The notes under the pieces: generated by a model
The model's input: only the letters and a program-made list of their open reading frames with translations
What the model was told of the DNA's origin: nothing
The model's database searches: none
Shown: positions 15,958 through 24,678 of the stretch, in pieces
How positions within the stretch are numbered: position 1 is the stretch's first letter
Layout: every line of letters begins with the position of its first letter
From: Leptospira johnsonii
Lineage (GTDB): Bacteria; Spirochaetota; Leptospiria; Leptospirales; Leptospiraceae
Direction: 5' to 3'
Assembly: GCF_003112675.1 (NCBI RefSeq)
Contig: NZ_BFAY01000012.1
Span: forward strand, 1 to 64,000
Length of the DNA: 64,000 nucleotides
Program-made: the position numbers and the translations under genes

Positions 15958-17067
15958 TTGGAACTCGTTTCCTCATATCAAAAACAAAAGACTGTTTCCG
16001 GATCTGAATGGTTGGACTGGAAATGGCAGATCCAAAATCGGATCAAAAACGGATCCGAACTGGAAAATTATATCCGCATCAGTTCGGAAGAAAAAGAAGC
16101 ATTGCTCGCTTGCTCGGAAGTGTTCAGCTTCTCCGCTACTCCCTATTATCTTGGCCTCGCAGATCCTGAAGATCCAAACTGCCCTATTCGATTACAAGTT
16201 TTGCCAAGAAAGGAAGAACTACATACTAGAGCCTGGGACAGAAAAGACCCATTAGCGGAAGAATCCTATATGCCTGTCAAAGGAGTGACTCATCGTTATC
16301 CGGACAGGGCACTTTGGTATCTTTCTCATGTATGTGCTGTCTATTGTAGATTCTGCACTAGAAAAAGAAAGGTTTCCCAATCCTCAGGAACTCCAGGCGC
16401 AGAAGACTGGAAAGACGCATTACGTTATTTTCGAGAACACCCTGAGATCAAAGAAGTGATCCTTTCCGGGGGAGATCCGCTGAATCTTTCCGACTCCAAA
16501 CTGGACTATCTACTTTCTGAATTAAAATCGATCCCTCATATCAACCAGGTGCGTATCCATTCCAGGTATCCTGTTACACTTCCTATGAGGATTACCCCCG
16601 AGCTTTGCCAGGTCTTGAAAAAACATTTTCCGATCTATCTGGTCACACATTTCAACCATTCCAAGGAACTAACGGAACTGGTAAAAGAAAGGATCGGGAT
16701 GCTAGTGAAAGAAGGTGCAGTTACCGTTCTGAATCAGGCTGTACTTTTAAAAGGGGTCAATAATTCTGTAGGAACTTTGACAGAATTATTCTACGGACTG
16801 ACTAAAATAGGGATCAAACCGTATTATCTACACCAATGCGACGAGGTATTCGGATCTTCTCATTTTAGGGTCCCGATAGAAGAAGGCGTGGAGCTTATGA
16901 AGCAGATCCGAGGAAGTATCAGCGGACTGAGTGTGCCCCTATATGTGGTGGATCTGACAGGAGGAGGAGGAAAAGTCCCTCTGCCTGCGAACTATCTGGA
17001 AGAGACCAAAACTTCTTCTTATGTATTCCGAAATTATAAAGGAGATCTGTATGAGATCGGTTTTTAG
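15958..17067 (+). CDS. epmB: Lysine 2,3-aminomutase family radical SAM protein (EpmB/KamA type)
   Basis: This is a 369-residue radical SAM enzyme. The iron-sulfur motif CxxxCxxC is visible in CAVYCRFCTRKRK, followed by ILSGGDPL, RIHSRYPVTLP and the late VVDLTGGGGKVPLP, all typical of the KamA/EpmB family, which uses PLP and SAM to move the alpha amino group of lysine to the beta carbon. Length is closer to EpmB (about 340) than to clostridial KamA (about 415). With efp and epmA also in the window, the likely role is making (R)-beta-lysine for EF-P. A catabolic KamA role cannot be excluded. The start is TTG 15958 with AAGAGGG just upstream. The next gene overlaps its end. Confidence 0.85.
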   Translation: MELVSSYQKQKTVSGSEWLDWKWQIQNRIKNGSELENYIRISSEEKEALLACSEVFSFSATPYYLGLADPEDPNCPIRLQVLPRKEELHTRAWDRKDPLAEESYMPVKGVTHRYPDRALWYLSHVCAVYCRFCTRKRKVSQSSGTPGAEDWKDALRYFREHPEIKEVILSGGDPLNLSDSKLDYLLSELKSIPHINQVRIHSRYPVTLPMRITPELCQVLKKHFPIYLVTHFNHSKELTELVKERIGMLVKEGAVTVLNQAVLLKGVNNSVGTLTELFYGLTKIGIKPYYLHQCDEVFGSSHFRVPIEEGVELMKQIRGSISGLSVPLYVVDLTGGGGKVPLPANYLEETKTSSYVFRNYKGDLYEIGF

Positions 17068-17599
17068 AGTTATCATTTTACTCATATCCACCCTGGCCCT
17101 TATAGAGTGCAAAAGCCACCAGGAGAATCCGACCTCGGTCACACCTGAAAATCCGTCGGCACTTCGACTCAATTACGATGTAGTATATTATACCGGCGGG
17201 CATTCCGTTTTACTGAACTCAGGAAGATTATTCGCCAGGGGTCTATTTTACGAATGTAAAATATCCGACACGAATTCCAGTTTTGAAAGTTTCCGGGCCT
17301 CCTCTTATACTGAAGACAATTCCAACGATTTCAGACAATTGGTATCCGAAACGGACCAGTCAAAATTCAATTCTAGACAATTCCAATATTTCCCGATGGG
17401 GGAAAATTCCAGGGCAACAGTATTTTCAGGCTGCGCCAAAGGATCCGGAGCAGAAAAATGCTACGTTCGTTGGGAATGGCAAAAAGAGACCTTTATATTC
17501 GTATTCGAAACCCAATTGGAAAACAAAAAGGGATTGGGCACAGCGGAATTAGGAAAAGAATTCCACGAATTCATAAGCCGGGGAATAAAAGCTTTTTAA
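17051..17599 (+). CDS. Putative lipoprotein of unknown function
   Basis: This protein has about 182 residues. ATG 17051 is chosen because it gives a lipoprotein signal, MRSVFRVIILLISTLALIEC, with LIEC as lipobox, and has GGAG ten bases upstream. A more upstream ATG (17021) lies inside the aminomutase gene and would spoil the signal. It overlaps the aminomutase stop by 17 bases, so the two are translationally coupled. The mature part is polar with three further Cys and no known domain. Its link to lysine or EF-P chemistry is only by position. Confidence 0.75.
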   Translation: MRSVFRVIILLISTLALIECKSHQENPTSVTPENPSALRLNYDVVYYTGGHSVLLNSGRLFARGLFYECKISDTNSSFESFRASSYTEDNSNDFRQLVSETDQSKFNSRQFQYFPMGENSRATVFSGCAKGSGAEKCYVRWEWQKETFIFVFETQLENKKGLGTAELGKEFHEFISRGIKAF

Positions 17600-17677
17600 A
17601 AGTGTATTTTCTTGACCGATTTCCATCCAGAAAGTATTTTATCCGGCGGGGAGAAGAGATCCCGGGGATAAGACAAA

Positions 17678-17884
17678 ATGTGGTTAAAATTGGGGGATAC
17701 CGAGGTCATTAATCTAGACTATATCTCCTCCATAAAAAAGAACGTGGCGGCAAACTCGATAGAGATCACCTACCATGACTTCAACCACGTAAAATCATTA
17801 CCCTTTGGAGATCCGGAAGATAGAGATCGGGCCTACAAAGCCATTTTGGAAAACCTTTCCAGGATGCGTTTGTTTTTCGAATAG
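17678..17884 (+). CDS. Small conserved-looking protein of unknown function
   Basis: This 68-residue acidic-basic mixed protein begins MWLKLGDTEVINLDYISSIKK. It has no signal peptide or membrane segment. The pattern of short beta strands (YISSIKK..., SIEITYHD) then a C-terminal helix (RDRAYKAILENLSRM) resembles small PH-like or YozE-like folds of unknown role, but I cannot name a family. It starts at ATG 17678 and lies on the same strand as its neighbours with gaps of about 50-80 bp. Confidence 0.65.
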   Translation: MWLKLGDTEVINLDYISSIKKNVAANSIEITYHDFNHVKSLPFGDPEDRDRAYKAILENLSRMRLFFE

Positions 17885-17933
17885 TAATATCTTCTTATAT
17901 TCCTAGAGTAGAGACCAAAACGATTCTTAAGCC

Positions 17934-18689
17934 ATGGAACGAATTAAAGAAAATCTATCCAGCGTCTCCTCCCTAAAACCATTTGAACTTATATTTTTCG
18001 GTTCTAGACAAAGAGGAGAAGGAGACGAATCCTCCGACTTCAACTTCCTCGTGCTCGCAGATCCTTCCGATCAGCTCAAAGGAAATTTTATCCGAGAGAT
18101 CAACAGGGCTATGGAACCGCTCCAAAGCCAGGGACAGGTAAACTTACTCGCTGCAGACTGGGACGGATTTCGCACCAGAATGAGAAGTTACGACCCAGGT
18201 GCCATCCATATCTGCGAACTGGGCGAGCCTTACTTCGGTTCCGAATACTTTCCAATCATTAAAGAAGAATGGGACAAGCTTAAATCCGAGCCTATCGACG
18301 GAAACACCGCAGGCAAATATTTAAGAAAACGTTATAGATTTTACAAAGGGATCGTTCCCCGCAATACAAAAGAAGATGTAGTCCGCATGGAAAGACTTCT
18401 AACAGTCTATCTCCAAAACTGGATGTTCCGACATATCGAAGATCTTGGAATAGCAGAGATCGTAAACTCGGATATCCCTTCCAGGATCGGACCGATGTTC
18501 CGCGGGCTTTATTCTAAGGAAGCCAAAGGGAACACTTTGGAACTACTCGAACTATATGAAGAAGTTCTAAAGTTAAAAAAGGAACTCCGCTCTCCTGAGT
18601 CCCATTTCTCCGTGGAAAGATTCAACCAACTCAAAGAAACTCTCCGCTTCGAAGAAAAAGAGATCCGCATTTTAAAACTGAACTATTAA
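17934..18689 (+). CDS. Nucleotidyltransferase-fold protein with altered catalytic residues
   Basis: This is a 251-residue protein. The N-terminal motif FFGSRQRGEGDESSDFNFLVL matches the minimal nucleotidyltransferase signature GSxxRG...SDxD. However, the second Asp is Asn37 (SDFN), and the third carboxylate position (QVNLL) also holds Asn70. Asp35 is kept. The remainder (about 120-250) is helical and could be a HEPN-like or substrate-binding domain. With two of three metal-binding Asp positions changed, catalysis is doubtful, and a binding or regulatory role is possible. In MNT/HEPN toxin-antitoxin systems the two parts are separate genes. Here they would be fused. Confidence 0.7.
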   Translation: MERIKENLSSVSSLKPFELIFFGSRQRGEGDESSDFNFLVLADPSDQLKGNFIREINRAMEPLQSQGQVNLLAADWDGFRTRMRSYDPGAIHICELGEPYFGSEYFPIIKEEWDKLKSEPIDGNTAGKYLRKRYRFYKGIVPRNTKEDVVRMERLLTVYLQNWMFRHIEDLGIAEIVNSDIPSRIGPMFRGLYSKEAKGNTLELLELYEEVLKLKKELRSPESHFSVERFNQLKETLRFEEKEIRILKLNY

Positions 18690-18853
18690 GGTTTGGCCGG
18701 CTTGCGAACGACCCATAGGGAGTGAGTAAGTCCGAAATATACGAAGCGGGATCACTATTTACAAAAATTTTTATCCTATCGCAAAGACTTAGTTAGACTA
18801 ACATTTTCAATTATGCTAAAATGCTCGTTCATAAAAATGAAAAGAGCAGGAAT

Positions 18854-19180
18854 ATGAGAAAAATAATATCTTTAGCTTTCCTCACACTTGATGGGGTCAT
18901 GCAAGCTCCTGGCAACCCTACAGAAGAAGAAGACGGGCCTGAGATCCAAGTCCATGGAAGTACGAACCTACTCCAAACATTATTAAAACATAATTTGATA
19001 GATGAACTCTGGCTCAAAATCTATCCAGTGGCCATCGGAAAGGGGAAAAAATTATTTGGTGAAGGGACAATCCCAGCGGCCTTCCAGCTAATAGAGAACA
19101 AAGTCAGTACTAGCGGAGTCATTATAGCAAATTACAAATTCGCAGGACAAGTCCAAACGGGGTCTTTCGCTCCTGATTAA
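18854..19180 (+). CDS. DHFR/RibD-C family protein with large internal deletion
   Basis: This protein has about 108 residues. The first 20 residues (MRKIISLAFLTLDGVMQAPG) are the start of the bacterial dihydrofolate-reductase-like YyaP/RibD-C family. The part from PEIQVHGSTNLLQTLL to the end is the family's C-terminal third. Full-length relatives have about 180-200 residues, so roughly 80 central residues are missing in frame at about residue 30 (TEEEDG/PEIQ junction). The frame stays open, so a short protein could be made, but half the nucleotide-binding fold is absent. I judge it a decayed gene. A further ATG lies upstream at 18821. Confidence 0.7.
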   Translation: MRKIISLAFLTLDGVMQAPGNPTEEEDGPEIQVHGSTNLLQTLLKHNLIDELWLKIYPVAIGKGKKLFGEGTIPAAFQLIENKVSTSGVIIANYKFAGQVQTGSFAPD

Positions 19181-19208
19181 GGAAGGTATTAGTTTGAGAT
19201 CCTTTGTA

Positions 19209-19224
19209 TGTAGGAACTCCTACA
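19209..19224. repeat. Inverted repeat TGTAGGAACTCCTACA
   Basis: TGTAGGA and TCCTACA are perfect inverted arms around a two-base centre. It sits between the convergent DHFR-family and GDSL hydrolase genes, overlapping the last codons of the latter. It contains the GGAACTCC core that recurs through the right half of the window (see 42441-63585). It could be a weak terminator stem or a member of that repeat family. Confidence 0.6.
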
Positions 19225-19975
19225 GATCTTTCTTAGAAAAATCGTTTACCGCTTTAGCCAAGATTGAATCTGCAATTTCTTCTCCCCAGATAGAACAACC
19301 TTTCACGGAAGGATGAAATCCGTCCGAACAAAAGATCCCTTCCGAAGAAATGGATCCGATCTTTCTCATCGGGACATGAAATACATTTTCTAGTTTTGAA
19401 GAAAGATAAGAAGAAGCCTGATCTAAAAGTCTGGCCTTCCAGCCTAAAACAAATCTCATTGTCTTAGGCAAAGAAGGAAAAATCCCAAGAGGAGGAACTC
19501 CAGCAATAAAGACCGGAGTGCTTGGATACTTGGATCTACAAACATCAATCAGATCTTGTAGATCAGAAGACCACTTTTTCTGAGTATTCAATTTCACTAC
19601 ATCGTTCGCGCCCAAAGCAAGAACGATCGCATCCGGAAAAGACTCAGGCAAACGAGATCCGAACTTCTCCTTTGCTTCTTTCAAAGTGATCCCACTTTCT
19701 CCGATCGCTTTCCAAAATATCTTCCTTCCACTTTTATTTTGTAGAACGGAAGCAATTTGGCCAGTCAAAGAACTTTTATAATCGGGAATTCCCACACCTG
19801 CAACGGTAGATTCTCCCAAAACCAAAAGATGGAAAGGATGAGAACCTGGAAATTCCCCAGAGTCCGGACCGGAAGCTTCCGGCAAACGTGGGATCGTTTT
19901 ACGAGCCTTCAACCCCTGCCATATAAGTAAAGGAGACAAGAGAAGGCTTGTAGTATAAAATGGGAACTCTTTCAT
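19220..19975 (-). CDS. SGNH/GDSL-type hydrolase
   Basis: This is a 251-residue protein with an N-terminal hydrophobic stretch (TTSLLLSPLLIWQGL), so membrane-anchored or exported. Block I is VLGESTVAGVG, with Ser in a GES context instead of GDS. The block III Asn is in LGANDV and the block V Asp/His pair in SDGFHPS. These give a complete catalytic set for an esterase or lipase. The substrate is unknown. It starts 9 bp after the stop of the RetSat-like gene, so they are probably co-transcribed. Confidence 0.85.
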   Translation of the reverse strand: MKEFPFYTTSLLLSPLLIWQGLKARKTIPRLPEASGPDSGEFPGSHPFHLLVLGESTVAGVGIPDYKSSLTGQIASVLQNKSGRKIFWKAIGESGITLKEAKEKFGSRLPESFPDAIVLALGANDVVKLNTQKKWSSDLQDLIDVCRSKYPSTPVFIAGVPPLGIFPSLPKTMRFVLGWKARLLDQASSYLSSKLENVFHVPMRKIGSISSEGIFCSDGFHPSVKGCSIWGEEIADSILAKAVNDFSKKDL

Positions 19976-19984
19976 TAGAACTTT

Positions 19985-21568
19985 CTAATTTCTTAATTCT
20001 CTCAGTAGATTTGCATTGCCAGTTACCGCCAAAGCCGCAGCCAGACCCCCCATCATCGCACCAGCAATCCCAGGAGAAGCCGCGTCCGCGCCGGTCAAGT
20101 ATAGACCTTCAACCGGAGTTCTTACGTCGAACCAAGGACATTTTTCCTTTTTGTATCTTTCCGGCACACAAGCCAAACCATAGATAGCGCCATCCGGATG
20201 AGAAGTAAAATGTTCATTCGTGATCGGAGTGGAAAGTTCTGCAAATTCAACTAGTTTAGTAAGACCAGGAAATCTAAGCTCCAATGTGGACAGGATACGA
20301 CTTATGATCTTCTCCTTAAATTCCTTATAATCTTCTCCCCTCTTCTTCCAAGGTTCATCTTTCCATTCCGCAAAATTGGAATAATCTGTGAATGTAATTA
20401 CATCCATTGTATGAGACTTGGCTTCCGGGTTCTTTAAACTTGGGAAAGAAAGATATAGATTCGGTATTTCATCACTTTCAGAAAGCCAATCATTCCTTTC
20501 TGAAAAATTCTTATCATGATCCGGAGAAGCGAAAATCCAATAGTTCTCTCCTTTAAATCCGAATTTTGCAGGACTCTCGGAAAGACCAAGATAAAGGCAA
20601 ATACTTGTAGTCATTCTTTCTCTATTATAAAAGTCTTTTAGATCCTTTCTGAAAGATATCGGATATGAATCCGGGATCAATTTTGTATAAGTAGGGTAAG
20701 CTCCCGCGCATGAGATCACAACCGGAGCGAAAAAGTCTCTCTCATGCCCTTCTCCTCTCAATGCCTTAGCCTTAACCCCTACTACCTTTCCATCTTTGAT
20801 CAGGATTTCCTTTGCTTCTACGGAAGATAAGACTGCGCCACCATTCTCTTCTAGGATCGGTTCAATCGAATCGAAAATTTTACCGGCACCCCCCACCGGA
20901 TAATAACCTCCATTAATGTAATGCTGCACTAATGTAGCATGCATCGCAAAAGCAACTTTAGAAGGTGGAAGTCCATAATCCCCCCATTGGGCGGCTAAAA
21001 TTCCCTTCAAATCCTCGCTCTTAAAATTTCTATCGAAATAATCCTTGAGAGTTACTACGTTCCCTTCTCCCAGAATACCGATGAGAGAATCCAAAGGCGG
21101 AGGAGAAAGTCTCATCATGATCGCCTTTCCAAAAAGGACTGAAATTTTTCTAATATCCTTTAAATATCTTTCGATGGCTTCCTCTTCCTCAGGGAATTGA
21201 CTAATTAGATCCGATTTGAACTTTTCCGGATCTCCATAAATATCGAAGTTTCGAGTAGGGAAAACCAAACGTTCGAAAGGATCCGGCATTCTTTTCCAGG
21301 TAAGTTGTCCACGAGTGATCTTATCCGAGATCTTCTTACAAAGCCCGCCTTCATGCATATCGCCTACATAGTGAATGCCCACATCCCAATGATACTTTCC
21401 TTGTTTTCTCTGGAACTCATGTGTAAAACCGCCCGGTTGAAAATGTTTTTCCAGGACCAGGACTTTCTTTCCTGCTGATTGGGCCAAAAGACTGGCGGTA
21501 GTTAGGCTTCCCATTCCGGAACCTATAAATATAATGTCGAATTCGTTTCCTACTTGATCAATATTCAT
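19985..21568 (-). CDS. FAD-dependent oxidoreductase, phytoene desaturase / RetSat family
   Basis: This protein has about 527 residues. The N-terminal dinucleotide motif is IIFIGSGMGSLTTASLLAQSAGKKVLVLEK, followed by PGGFTHEF, and the C-terminal FAD segment is GLYLTGADAASPGIAGAMMGG. This matches the family of carotenoid isomerase/desaturases and all-trans-retinol 13,14-reductases. The substrate is likely an isoprenoid or polyunsaturated lipid but cannot be fixed. ATG 21568 is chosen because AAGAGG lies about eight bases upstream. A second in-frame ATG at 21589 has no such site. It is divergent from a TetR regulator with a shared operator-like repeat, so it is probably controlled by it. Confidence 0.85.
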   Translation of the reverse strand: MNIDQVGNEFDIIFIGSGMGSLTTASLLAQSAGKKVLVLEKHFQPGGFTHEFQRKQGKYHWDVGIHYVGDMHEGGLCKKISDKITRGQLTWKRMPDPFERLVFPTRNFDIYGDPEKFKSDLISQFPEEEEAIERYLKDIRKISVLFGKAIMMRLSPPPLDSLIGILGEGNVVTLKDYFDRNFKSEDLKGILAAQWGDYGLPPSKVAFAMHATLVQHYINGGYYPVGGAGKIFDSIEPILEENGGAVLSSVEAKEILIKDGKVVGVKAKALRGEGHERDFFAPVVISCAGAYPTYTKLIPDSYPISFRKDLKDFYNRERMTTSICLYLGLSESPAKFGFKGENYWIFASPDHDKNFSERNDWLSESDEIPNLYLSFPSLKNPEAKSHTMDVITFTDYSNFAEWKDEPWKKRGEDYKEFKEKIISRILSTLELRFPGLTKLVEFAELSTPITNEHFTSHPDGAIYGLACVPERYKKEKCPWFDVRTPVEGLYLTGADAASPGIAGAMMGGLAAALAVTGNANLLRELRN

Positions 21569-21591
21569 TGACAAACCTCTTATTCGCATTC

Positions 21592-21612
21592 AATGTGAAC
21601 ACTGAACACATT
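21592..21612. promoter_or_regulatory. Putative TetR operator between divergent genes
   Basis: AATGTG (21592-21597) and CACATT (21607-21612) are inverted arms spaced by nine bases. A related TGAACAC/TGAACAC pair overlaps. The site lies in the 84-bp gap between the oxidoreductase (minus) and TetR (plus) starts, where a local autoregulator would bind. Inferred from position and symmetry only. Confidence 0.5.
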
Positions 21613-21652
21613 CAGTTCTATAATCAAAGCCTTTAATGTAATACATGTCAAC

Positions 21653-22273
21653 ATGAAAAATTCCCAAGAAAAAAATTCATACCACCATGGAGACCTAAAA
21701 AGAGCCTTATTAGATGCCTCCATACAGATCTTAAAAGCAGAAGGTTATAAGGCCTTAAGTCTCAGAAAAGCCGCCACCCTGGCCGGAGTTAGCCAATCTG
21801 CCCCTTATAGACATTATCCGGACCTGGAATCCTTGTATGCAGACATCGCAGAAGAGGGATTTAGAATGTTGGCTGAAAAACAAAAGAGGCTAAGAGCAAA
21901 ATATAAAAAGAGACCTTTACTTTTGTTCAGAGAGTCAGGAGTTTCTTATGTGGAATTCGCATTAGAAAATCCTGATCTATTTCGGATCATGTATGGAAAT
22001 CAGATCGAAAGCCATTTAAAATACGATTCTTTGATAAAAACCGAAGACGAAACATTTCAGATCATAGTGGAGATCATCAAAGATTGCCAAAAAGCAGGGC
22101 TGATCCCGGAAGGGAATGCGGAAAAAGCGGCGACCTCCGCTTGGACAATGGCTCATGGAGTTGCAGTATTATTATCAGGTCAACAGATGATGTTTCGAGC
22201 TATCGATATAAAACAAGCAAGAAAGATCACTAAGGACTTAATCCAATTCTTATATACTGGACTAAAAGCATAA
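21653..22273 (+). CDS. TetR-family transcriptional regulator
   Basis: This is a 206-residue regulator. The N-terminal helix-turn-helix reads HHGDLKRALLDASIQILKAEGY, then LSLRKAATLAGVSQSAPYRHYPDLESLY, a clear TetR DNA-binding domain. The C-terminal domain (FALENPDLFRIMYGNQ...) resembles the WHG-type ligand domain. It is divergent from the RetSat-like oxidoreductase and probably represses it and itself through the inverted repeat at 21592-21612. The inducer is unknown, but a lipid or hydrophobic compound would fit the neighbour. Confidence 0.9.
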   Translation: MKNSQEKNSYHHGDLKRALLDASIQILKAEGYKALSLRKAATLAGVSQSAPYRHYPDLESLYADIAEEGFRMLAEKQKRLRAKYKKRPLLLFRESGVSYVEFALENPDLFRIMYGNQIESHLKYDSLIKTEDETFQIIVEIIKDCQKAGLIPEGNAEKAATSAWTMAHGVAVLLSGQQMMFRAIDIKQARKITKDLIQFLYTGLKA

Positions 22274-22318
22274 TTCGCGATATGGCCACTACTAAGCGTC
22301 TATAAGAATATTATTATT

Positions 22319-23350
22319 CTATCTTTTATCGAAAAGATAATGGGAAACGATCCATTCCTCTCCGTTTTTGTATTTCCAAAGTTCAGCACATGCCATGAAG
22401 AAAGTTTTCCAGTAGACGAACCATTTCACAGCTTGTTCTTTGCCGTAGGTTTCTCCTAAAATTTCCAAAATTTCTTTTTTATTCTTATACATATTGGAAA
22501 GCCAAGCTTCGGAAGTAAGCGCATAATTTTTTCCGTTTACCACCCATTGGTCGCAAATCTGAAAATCCTTTTGGAAATATAAGAATAGATCATGAGAAGG
22601 CATCTGCCCTCCCGTAAAAAAATATTTCGCCATCCAATCGGTATCATCCACAACTTCAAAAGGATAAGCGAATTTTTTATGAGTAAATATATGTACGAAA
22701 AATTTTCCCTTTGGTTTGAGAAAGCTCGCTAGCTTTTCGAATAGGGCTTCGTAGTTTTTCATATGCTCTAACATTTCTATGGAGATGATCCTATCGTATT
22801 TCAGACTCGTCTTAAATACGTTCATATCTGAGGTAATGATATTCAGGTTCTTTAAACCTCTTTTCTTTGCCTCTGAATCTATAAACTTTTTTTGGCTTTT
22901 AGAATTGGAAACTCCTGTTACTTTACATTTCGGATACTTCTCCGCTATATAAAGAGAAAGTGAGCCCCAACCGCAACCTAGGTCCAAAACGTTCATCCCG
23001 TTTTCTAGCTCTGCTCTTTTGCAAGTCAGTTCCAGCATAGTTCTTTCTGATTCATCTATACTTACATTGGGAGAAGTCCAATAGCCTGAGCTATACTTCA
23101 TATATTTTCCCATTACCAATTTGAAAAAAGAAGAAGGAACCTCGTAGTGCTGCTCATTCGCGGCTTTGGTATCTATTGCAATAGGAGATTGTTTTAAAGA
23201 ATTTACATACTGGATCAGATGTTCCTGATTTTTTTCCAAACTACCCTTATCTTCCATTCGAAGCCTGAGGCGTAAAAGTTGGCGTATCCTGAATCGGATC
23301 AACCAGTCCGGGAAAACATCTTTTTCCATTAGAGCATAGATCAGACTCAT
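22319..23350 (-). CDS. SAM-dependent methyltransferase, CFA-synthase/CNMT-like
   Basis: This is a 343-residue class I methyltransferase. The glycine-rich SAM loop is VLDLGCGWGSLSLYIAEKY, preceded by ANEQHYEVPSSFFKLVMG and KYSSGYW, and followed by ISIEMLEHMKNYE. These are the hallmarks of the cyclopropane synthase / coclaurine N-methyltransferase-like group, which acts on lipid double bonds or small amines. It is the last gene of the six-gene minus-strand run 28052-22319, which includes a second, classical CFA-type enzyme, so the operon has two related methyltransferases. The exact substrate is unknown. A downstream Met in MEKDVF is an alternative start. Confidence 0.85.
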   Translation of the reverse strand: MSLIYALMEKDVFPDWLIRFRIRQLLRLRLRMEDKGSLEKNQEHLIQYVNSLKQSPIAIDTKAANEQHYEVPSSFFKLVMGKYMKYSSGYWTSPNVSIDESERTMLELTCKRAELENGMNVLDLGCGWGSLSLYIAEKYPKCKVTGVSNSKSQKKFIDSEAKKRGLKNLNIITSDMNVFKTSLKYDRIISIEMLEHMKNYEALFEKLASFLKPKGKFFVHIFTHKKFAYPFEVVDDTDWMAKYFFTGGQMPSHDLFLYFQKDFQICDQWVVNGKNYALTSEAWLSNMYKNKKEILEILGETYGKEQAVKWFVYWKTFFMACAELWKYKNGEEWIVSHYLFDKR

Positions 23351-23379
23351 CTTTAGTTATCCTATATCCTAATTTTAAT

Positions 23380-24171
23380 CTACTTTTTGGGAAACCAAGG
23401 GAAGAATGCACTGGTCCTGGATTTATATTCCAAGTAAAGATTCCCTTTGGATCTTAATTGTCCGATCTCATTCAAAGGGATCCCAGTGATCTTAGTTAAA
23501 AGAATAAACATGACTAGTGGAGAAATAAGACCGATCCATCCCCAAGGAGAGGCCAAAGAAACCAGACCGAAAGAAATCCAGATCACCCATTCAAAAAAAT
23601 AATTCGGATGCCTGCTATATCTCCAAAGACCTATATCGCAAACCTTCCCTTTATTCGCAGGGTCCAATTTGAATTCTGCTAATTGGAAATCTGCGACTGA
23701 TTCGCCCCATAATCCTACTATAAAAACGCAGAGACCGATCAATTCTAAAGGATGAGTTTGGATAGAAGGATTCAGAGCAGGAAAAAGAAATGGAAGGCTT
23801 AAGATCGTCCCTAGAATTCCTTGAAACTGAAATACATTGATGAAAAACTTTCGATCTACCTGATCTCCATAATCCTTTCGAAATTCAGTGTATCTTGCAT
23901 CTTCATGGCCGGTCAGAACTCTTGTGGTAAATATAAAATACGAAAGTCTCCAACCCCAAACAGTAGCCATAAAGGCGAAAATCGCTTTCCTTACAGAAAA
24001 GGCATCACCTAACAGAAAATATACGATTGCAACCGTAGAAATACAAAGTCCCCATCCTACGTCTACGATCGAATAGTTTTTGATCAGTTTTCCAATCAGC
24101 CATAGAAGGCTCATTAAAAAGAATACTACCACCCAGGCACTGAACATCAAAGAAACGGCTTTTTCGTACAT
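23380..24171 (-). CDS. DUF1295 membrane protein (steroid 5-alpha-reductase-like)
   Basis: This is a 263-residue protein with about seven hydrophobic segments. The C-terminal GLWRYSRHPNYFFEWVIWISFGL is the signature of the DUF1295 / steroid 5-alpha-reductase / ICMT superfamily, whose members bind NADPH or SAM at the membrane. It lies between DUF2062 (24 bp upstream) and the second methyltransferase (29 bp downstream). A role in reducing or methylating a membrane lipid made by its neighbours is likely but not proven. Confidence 0.85.
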   Translation of the reverse strand: MYEKAVSLMFSAWVVVFFLMSLLWLIGKLIKNYSIVDVGWGLCISTVAIVYFLLGDAFSVRKAIFAFMATVWGWRLSYFIFTTRVLTGHEDARYTEFRKDYGDQVDRKFFINVFQFQGILGTILSLPFLFPALNPSIQTHPLELIGLCVFIVGLWGESVADFQLAEFKLDPANKGKVCDIGLWRYSRHPNYFFEWVIWISFGLVSLASPWGWIGLISPLVMFILLTKITGIPLNEIGQLRSKGNLYLEYKSRTSAFFPWFPKK

Positions 24172-24195
24172 TAAGCTACTCCGATATACATGGAT

Positions 24196-24678
24196 TCATT
24201 TACGGACGATCTGGTTTGCTTTTTTAACCAGGATTAATAATAGAAAATAAGAAACCCCTGCAGGAATTGGCACCGAACAAGTCCAACCCAAGACCGCATA
24301 TCCTGCAGAATGAGAAAGACCTTCCCAAACCTGAGTACTGTCCCCTTCTGCAAGCCGATAGGCCCAAGTCAGATCAAGTTCCTTACCATACAAGTAAGCT
24401 CCTAATTTTAAAAAAGGCACAATTAGAAAAACTTGAAATGGATACATCGCATAATTTGCGATCTGAATAGAGACCGGATTCAGCCTCAGAACAAAACCTA
24501 AGAAGGCGCATAACGCCATAGTGGTCCCAATTAAAGGAAAGATACCTATTGCTCCGCCTATTGCCAGAGATAAGGCGATCTTTTCCGGACTGGTTCCGGT
24601 CTTTAATTCTTCCAATATCCTTACTTTTGCCTTAGCTAAAAAAGAAGGTTTCGATTCTTGGTTTTCTAATTTCGTCAC
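24196..24678 (-). CDS. DUF2062 membrane protein
   Basis: This is a 160-residue protein. The core SLAIGGAIGIFPLIGTTMALCAFLGFVLRLNPVSIQIANY is characteristic of DUF2062, small proteins with three or four membrane helices of unknown role, often beside lipid or cell-wall glycosyltransferases. The N-terminal 35 residues are charged and cytosolic. It overlaps the CFA synthase stop by four bases (ATGA), so it is translated with it. Confidence 0.8.
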   Translation of the reverse strand: MTKLENQESKPSFLAKAKVRILEELKTGTSPEKIALSLAIGGAIGIFPLIGTTMALCAFLGFVLRLNPVSIQIANYAMYPFQVFLIVPFLKLGAYLYGKELDLTWAYRLAEGDSTQVWEGLSHSAGYAVLGWTCSVPIPAGVSYFLLLILVKKANQIVRK

